Shown one piece after another: positions 58,744 to 64,000 of a stretch of DNA of 64,000 nt; the stretch's first letter is position 1, and each line of letters begins with the position of its first letter. This DNA is from Phialocephala subalpina (Eukaryota; Ascomycota; Leotiomycetes; Helotiales; Mollisiaceae): NCBI GenBank assembly GCA_900073065.1, contig FJOG01000063.1, forward strand, positions 63,603 through 127,602, in the 5' to 3' direction. The notes beneath the pieces are model-generated. The model did not search any database. It was given only the letters and a program-made list of their open reading frames with translations, and had not been told where the DNA came from. Position numbers and translations under genes: made by a program.

Positions 58744-60573
58744 ATGGCGAAACATCATGCAGAAACAGATGCAGATGCAGCCCAACTGGCTGCACTGGGA
58801 CACAAGAGCGAATTGAACAGGAATTTCTCCCCGTTGGCTATGCTGGGTCTTGCGTTCGCTATTTTGAATTCTTGGACGGCGTTGGCGGCGAGTCTTTCGT
58901 TGGCTTTGCCTAGTGGGGGTCCTACGAGTGTGCTTTGGGGTTTGATCAGTAAGTCTTTCGAGATGGAATATTGAGGGGTTAATGCTCACGTGAAATAGCT
59001 GCTGGTGTTTGTAACCTCTGTCTTGCTGTCTCTCTTGCGGAATTCCTTTCTGCGTATCCAACGGCGGGAGGACAGTATCATTGGGTTGCTGTCATTTCGT
59101 GGAAGAGATGGGTACCGTTGCTTTCTTGGATCACAGGATGGATCAACACTTCCGGCTGGATCGCACTTGTCGCCTCTGGTGGCCTTCTCGGTTCCCAATT
59201 AATCGTGGGGATCATCTCCCTCGTGAACGCGAACTATACTCCTCAGCGCTGGCATCAATTCCTCATCTACATCGGGTACAACCTCGTCGCTTTCCTCATC
59301 AATGCTTTCATGACTGGAGCTTTGCCCTTGGTCACCAGAGGAGCGTTCATTTGGAGCATTCTGGGATTTGTGGTTATTTCCATTACGGTTCTATCTTGCT
59401 CGAGTCCGAATTATTCGTCAGCGGAATTCGTGTTTACCGAGTTTCTGAATGAAACGGGGTGGCCGGATGGCATTGCTTGGTTACTTGGTTTACTGCAGGC
59501 GGGGTTAGGATTGACGGGTTTTGATGCTGTTGCTCATAGTAAGTCTTCACATCCATCTTCCTTGCTGTGACGGACATTGACAAAGTTACAGTGATCGAGG
59601 AGATCCCCAACCCTGCAGTCGAGGGACCGAAGATCATGATTGCCTGTGTCAGCATCGGCATTTTCACAGGCTTCATCTTCTTGATGGTCCTCCTGTTCGT
59701 CGCAGGACAAATTGATGGCCCAGATGGGATCATCGAGTCAGCAGCTGGTCCTTTGTTACAAATCTTCTACAATGCTACGGGAAGCAAAGCTGGGGCTATT
59801 TGTCTCTTGATGTAAGCCCCTCTACTTCACTTTCAATTGAAACGGTACTAACGAAAATAGCTTCCCACTAGTATGCCTCCTCTTCGCAACAATCTCAATC
59901 ATGACAACCTCATCTCGCATGACCTACGCCTTCGCCCGAGACGGTGGTCTTCCCTTCTCCCGCATCTTCGCAAAAGTGCATCCTAAGCTCGAACTTCCAT
60001 TGAACGCACTCTACCTCACTGTTGTCCTGGTTATTATTTTTGGGTGCATTTTCCTTGGATCAAGCAGCGCATTTAACGCCATCATCTCAGCTTCGGTCGT
60101 GGCGTTAGGTGTTTCGTACGGTATCCCGATTGCGATCAATTGTATTCGGGGACGGAAGATGTTGCCTGAGTCGAGGCCGTTTAGGCTTGGTGGACTTTTC
60201 GGGTGGACTGCGAATCTGATTGGATTGGCGTATGTGATTGTCACGACAGTTCTTTTCCTGTTCCCGCCAGACTTGCCTGTTACGGGATCGAATATGAGTG
60301 AGTCCTCCTTCCTATCCACCCTTACTAGACTTCATCTTCAACCCCAGCCAGAACTTCAAATACTGACAGTCGATAGATTACTGCGTCGTAGTATTCTTCA
60401 TCATCCTCGTCATCTCAATCGTCCAATGGTTCATCGACGGAAAAAAGAACTTCTCCGGCCCCAGAGTCAACATCGAGCAGTTAGCGAATGGGGAAGTGGT
60501 CGGTATGGATCCGGTTTTGGAGTCGGAAGAGGGAAGTGGCAGTGGGAGCTATAAAGAGAAGAGTGTTCTGTAG
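58744..60573 (+). CDS. APC-family amino-acid/GABA or choline-type permease
   Basis: An integral membrane transporter for amines or amino acids (UGA4/HNM1-like group). Five exons (58744-58948, 58999-59538, 59592-59811, 59861-60297, 60377-60573) all splice in phase to 532 residues; one intron has a TACTAAC branch at 59847-59853. About twelve hydrophobic spans are visible. Family landmarks are NFSPLAMLGLAFAILNSWTA, SLAEFLSAYPTAGGQYHW, GLTGFDAVAHMIEEIPNP and SSRMTYAFARDGGLPFS. The C-terminal tail is short, acidic and Gly/Ser rich. The frame reads through without damage. The substrate cannot be told from sequence alone, so no symbol is given. Confidence 0.9.
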
Positions 60574-61917
60574 TGTTGAGGAGAGCAATGGTCGATATAA
60601 GAGCGGGCAGTGTATGTTTGAGAGTGTGTAAATGTATAGCGTCGGTACTTTGAAATCTCTCGACAGCCTTCGTCTCTTCATTGCAAATGATTGTATGTGC
60701 TTCTCGGTTTGGATTTGGTTTGAGAGAGGCCGGTCTGATTTGGCAGTGGTTTTTGTTTGGAATATCGAATGCGCTTCAAGTGAAGAGCTGGTGGGTGTAA
60801 TGATTGTCGAGCTCATTTGTTTACTACTTTAAGGAAACTTTGGCCCTAGTCACAAGCGAAGCGAAGTTGCGGATAGCTTCAAATTTTGCCCATTAACACC
60901 GCCTAAAAACAAGGAAGCAAGTACTTGCTCGTTCCTCTCCTTTACTCGCCAAAAGCTTGTGTATTACCAAAATATATCAAAAATACAAAAGACTACATCA
61001 CAACCCGCTGTAACCTGCGAACAGTGTGGGGTGTGACTCAGAGAACCTAACTTAATAGGTTACTTGAAGCACAACTACATTCCAATACACCATGCCTGAT
61101 TTTTTGCTTGTCGTGCTCTGCTGGGAAGATCTTTTTTTATTTAAATTTATATACTGCTTTGGCGGGGGGCTAGTTCACATGGGTGGATCTGCCGAAATTG
61201 ATGCGGATGTCTTTCATACCTGGGACATTGACAGTCCTCCCATCCACAAAAGATGACGATTGAATACAAAAGCACCGTTGATGTTAAAGCTACCACGATA
61301 TCCCGCATTGTCGCTCGCTCCCCCTCTCCATCTCCAGCTCACATGGTAAAGTCAACCCCGGTCTCCCTACTCCGTACACACAGACCCAGCTAACATCCAT
61401 CTCTAAGAAATCAACATCATCACCTCCACCCCGGGCTCTGACACTCCACTCTAGATCCACACATCGCACCTACGCAAGCTCTTCTCAGAACCTCCGGAGG
61501 CGTGCAGAGTCAAAAATGCCCCATGCACCCTGTAGGAAGGCTCGACCGATCTGCTTTGCTGTGAGGGTTTCTACTGCAAATCGGTCGCCAGGATGCCTAT
61601 TGGGTGGTTCGAGAGGTCTTTCCTGTTGCAATTCTCTCCGAGGTGTATTGGTAAACATGGGATGGGCTATGCGGATCTCAATTTATGAGGGTGGGACTCA
61701 GCTGTAGCCCATCTTTGAAATATTGCAGGACAATTAAGCAGCTGTTGCATCAGTCATGTATTGAAGGCAGCACGCTTCCGTGATACCAATTATAATGACT
61801 TGATAGGTTTACATCTACAAAGTGTGTACCAATCAAAACTTCAGAAATTGTCAAAACGTAGACTCATTGACGCCAAAATTGTCTCTTCATCTCCCCCCGA
61901 GTCCCACCAATTACCAC
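60574..61917. other. Region without a recognisable gene
   Basis: Lies between the permease and the small secreted protein (tail to tail). Short ORFs only. AT-rich stretches near 60960 and 61130. Confidence 0.4.
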
Positions 61918-62558
61918 CTAGGCAGGAAATTGACAAGCCCAACTCTGCATCGTATTATTGAACCCCAATGTCACTACCTTCGAGAAATCATTGATCATAG
62001 CAGTTTGCATATTATCAATGTCCGCTACATCCCCGGTACAGCCTGGCCCAGCATACAAAGCACAGCTGAAAGTCTGACCAACGAAAGCCATCGAATTTGC
62101 TTGATTTAGGAACCATGGATACGCGTTGTAGCATTTATCCCATGAGCCACAAGCGACGTATTCGCTGCTACTCTGATAGGTGCCCATGAAGAAATTCGCA
62201 AAGATGCTTTCTGTGCAGGCGGAGGGAGTAGAAATAGGTATTGCTGTGGTTGGAGAGAGTACTACGCGAGTCGACGGGGGAGCGAATGGTGGAATAGCAT
62301 CGCTCGTAACGGCTGAGATCGTGTTTGGGATTGATGCTGAAGGAGTCGCGAGAGTATATTTGTTGCTGCGGCAGTCAGTCAATACTCAATCGACACACAA
62401 GCAGCCCATCACGTTGACGTAACGTAGGTCTGTGGAGGTGATCCTCCCCAGATTGTCACGTAGAGATTTTGGCAGGTATGCCCGTCGAGGAGGGTACCAT
62501 GGGCACTGGTCGAGGCTGTAAAACACGCCAAGAAGGAAACTGTTTGGAGCGAGTACAT
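61918..62558 (-). CDS. Small secreted cysteine-containing protein, unknown function
   Basis: ATG at 62558 opens a signal peptide (MYSLQTVSFLACFTASTSAH). An intron just below 62430 (donor GTGATG or GTCAAC, acceptor CCGCAG) joins VTIWGGSPPQTYV in phase to NKYTLATPSASIPN, then a Ser/Thr/Pro-rich linker and a C-terminal half with at least six cysteines (CTESIF, YVACGSWDKCYNAYPW, FSCALYAGPGCTGD, SWAC). Stop TAG at 61918-61920. About 190 residues, secreted, with likely disulphides; the profile is that of a candidate effector or wall protein, but I recognise no family. Which of the two donors is used is not certain. Confidence 0.65.
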
Positions 62559-62923
62559 TGTGAGATTTCGATGCAGATTAGAAGTGCTCCAAACTTCTTA
62601 GCGCTTTATGAATCCCCAGATCTCGTCGCAACTGAAACAGAGTGAAATGGAGAAAGAATGCGACAAATTTAAACCCAAGACACTATACTGGCACGATAAC
62701 GCAAGCAGTGGAATGCGGATGTATATCGCAAGAGCAGGACTAAGAAGGCAGAATTGAACGGAACATAAAGTCACCTACGAATGAAGTGAAATGCGAGGGA
62801 AGTGTCAAGAGCTATCGTTGTAAATGTCCCCAGGACTTTGAGAACCAGCCTCAGGGGCAACACCAGCCACAGATGATACTTCCACACCAGAAAGCCCCGT
62901 GTTGCTGTCCGCTAGCGTTACCT
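62559..62923. other. Intergenic region
   Basis: Between the secreted protein start and the SET gene stop, both on the minus strand. Promoter of the secreted protein by position; nothing else is seen. Confidence 0.4.
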
Positions 62924-64000
62924 TCAATCAATGGTAAACTGCGCCTTCAACTTCGCGAAGTGTGCCATCATTTTTTCAAAGGCCGCTTGGGTGAGGATGC
63001 TTGCATGCGTTTCGATAAGTTCCTCGCTGAGCCCATACGCGTTGTTGTCCTCCAAGTTCTTCTTGATGCCACCCAAAAGCGACAGTATGGTGTTCGTGCA
63101 CTCCTCCGTTGATATACCCTGGGCCGCCTGTGCTCTCACAGTACCGTCAACAGCCCTTTGCAGGATCGCGAAATCAACCAATCTAGCACCGAACCACTGA
63201 TCAATGTCCTTGTCTTTCTTGATCTCTTCTGGGGTTGCCTTGTGGAGAAGAGTCGTCGTCGTATTGCGAGGCTTTTCGCGCATTGCAAACTTGACCATAG
63301 CTTGGGCCTCCGTGATTGTGGTATTGCTGACACAGGTCGTACATTCGCAGACAAATTTGTAGTGCTGCTGCAAGATCGTTCGGCGGAATTGTGTCGTTCC
63401 TCTCAGATTGTGGTAATCCCTCGTGATTTCCTCTCCTGGGTGAATGTCCTTGATCGCTTGGACAGTCACATACTCTTCCTCCGTAAATGCTCCAGCTGTG
63501 TTCGGCATACAGTCATGGTTGATACGCGCCGATATTAGATAGATGTAGGTATTCGATGGGCCTCTGAAATCCTTCTCGGCATAAAAACCGAAACAGTTGA
63601 GTTCGAAGATCCTCTGGAAGGGAGTTTCCAGACATGGCGTTTGGTCGCAATTACATTGACTCTGCAACTCCATGAATCGCGCCTTCTTGTCATTTGGTAC
63701 ATTCATCAGAGAAATCTCTTTGCAGATAAACTCCCTGTTACACTTAAGAATGGCGTCTTCTCTCAGAATCTCGGTGCCTCTGCTGATGAATCGACGGGCG
63801 ACAAGTCCCAATCCTTTGCCAGGTATGGGCTTGACTTCGAAAAGTGGCTCCACTGGATATATTGTCAGTAACATGCGCTTTGCTAAATGTCTGTATGGCA
63901 GCTGCTTACCTGAGTTAGCATAATTTCCCGCCTGTTTATTGATACTGGCGTTCAAGGTATCTGCAATTCGTTGCTCTTCCTGATTCTTCAATTTCTTTTG
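62924..64000 (-). CDS. SET-domain protein (SMYD-like lysine methyltransferase), N-terminus outside window
   Basis: The frame is open from the right edge to the stop at 62924. A 57-base GT-AG intron near 63910-63854 (GTAAGC donor, CTGAC branch) is a multiple of three and contains no stop, so it can be read through; without it, VEPLFEVKPIPGKGLGLVA joins directly to INKQAGNYANS. SET landmarks are PGKGLGLVARRFISRGTEIL at the start, ELNCFGF, RINHDCMPNTAGAF (the NHSC-type motif) and HPGEEITRDY, with a post-SET-like Cys pair in FVCECTTC. The C-terminal 120 residues are helical. Such proteins methylate lysine using S-adenosylmethionine; the substrate is unknown. The apparent start at 63991 is TTG and not real. 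Confidence 0.85.
   Translation of the reverse strand, partial: QKKLKNQEEQRIADTLNASINKQAGNYANSGKQLPYRHLAKRMLLTIYPVEPLFEVKPIPGKGLGLVARRFISRGTEILREDAILKCNREFICKEISLMNVPNDKKARFMELQSQCNCDQTPCLETPFQRIFELNCFGFYAEKDFRGPSNTYIYLISARINHDCMPNTAGAFTEEEYVTVQAIKDIHPGEEITRDYHNLRGTTQFRRTILQQHYKFVCECTTCVSNTTITEAQAMVKFAMREKPRNTTTTLLHKATPEEIKKDKDIDQWFGARLVDFAILQRAVDGTVRAQAAQGISTEECTNTILSLLGGIKKNLEDNNAYGLSEELIETHASILTQAAFEKMMAHFAKLKAQFTID

Noticed and set aside
1..64000. CRISPR arrays, ribosomal RNA genes, bacterial operons
   Set aside because: No regularly spaced repeats, no rRNA sequence and a clearly eukaryotic gene structure.

Overview
The window is nuclear DNA from a filamentous ascomycete (Pezizomycotina). 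The signs are multi-exon genes with introns of about 47-80 bases, CTAAC/CTGAC branch points, fungal-only families, and dead repeats whose stop codons look like repeat-induced point mutation (RIP). A Leotiomycete-like relative is my guess only. The window is a draft assembly: it holds one 987-base run of N and two suspicious exact 250-base tandem duplications.

Layout. Positions 1-13905 are a conserved housekeeping block: the N-terminal half of the DNA-damage kinase Tel1 (minus, running off the left edge), divergent from the inner-ring nucleoporin Nup192, then the cullin Cul4. Positions 13906-33133 are a gene-poor, decayed zone. It contains clusters of short AGCTGATCAG-like repeats around a dead repeat ORF, a complete but RIP-killed Tc1/mariner element with 38-base inverted repeats and TA target duplications, a probable carrier-domain relic of a secondary-metabolite synthase, a large decayed gene of unknown family (about 21.5-24.1 kb), a broken GH16 glycosidase, and several small spliced gene relics.

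Positions 33134-64000 return to ordinary genes, widely spaced: a C2H2/fungal-specific transcription factor (AmdX-like), a Cdc25-type Ras exchange factor with SH3 domain, a disordered protein with a SUMO-interaction motif probably spliced to a BTB domain, a secreted ferritin-like protein with two apparent frameshifts, a GABA/choline-type amino-acid permease, a small secreted cysteine-containing protein, and a SET-domain methyltransferase-like protein cut by the right edge.

The housekeeping genes do not form an operon or an evident metabolic cluster. The most unusual material is the 14-31 kb graveyard, where independent relics share C-to-T type nonsense changes (Gln to stop, Trp to stop), and the matching 250-base duplications, one of which sits exactly where the GH16 gene has lost the middle of its catalytic domain. 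I did not find a convincing new functional system. The best candidates for something undescribed are the SIM-BTB fusion protein and the unidentified decayed gene at 21.5-24.1 kb.
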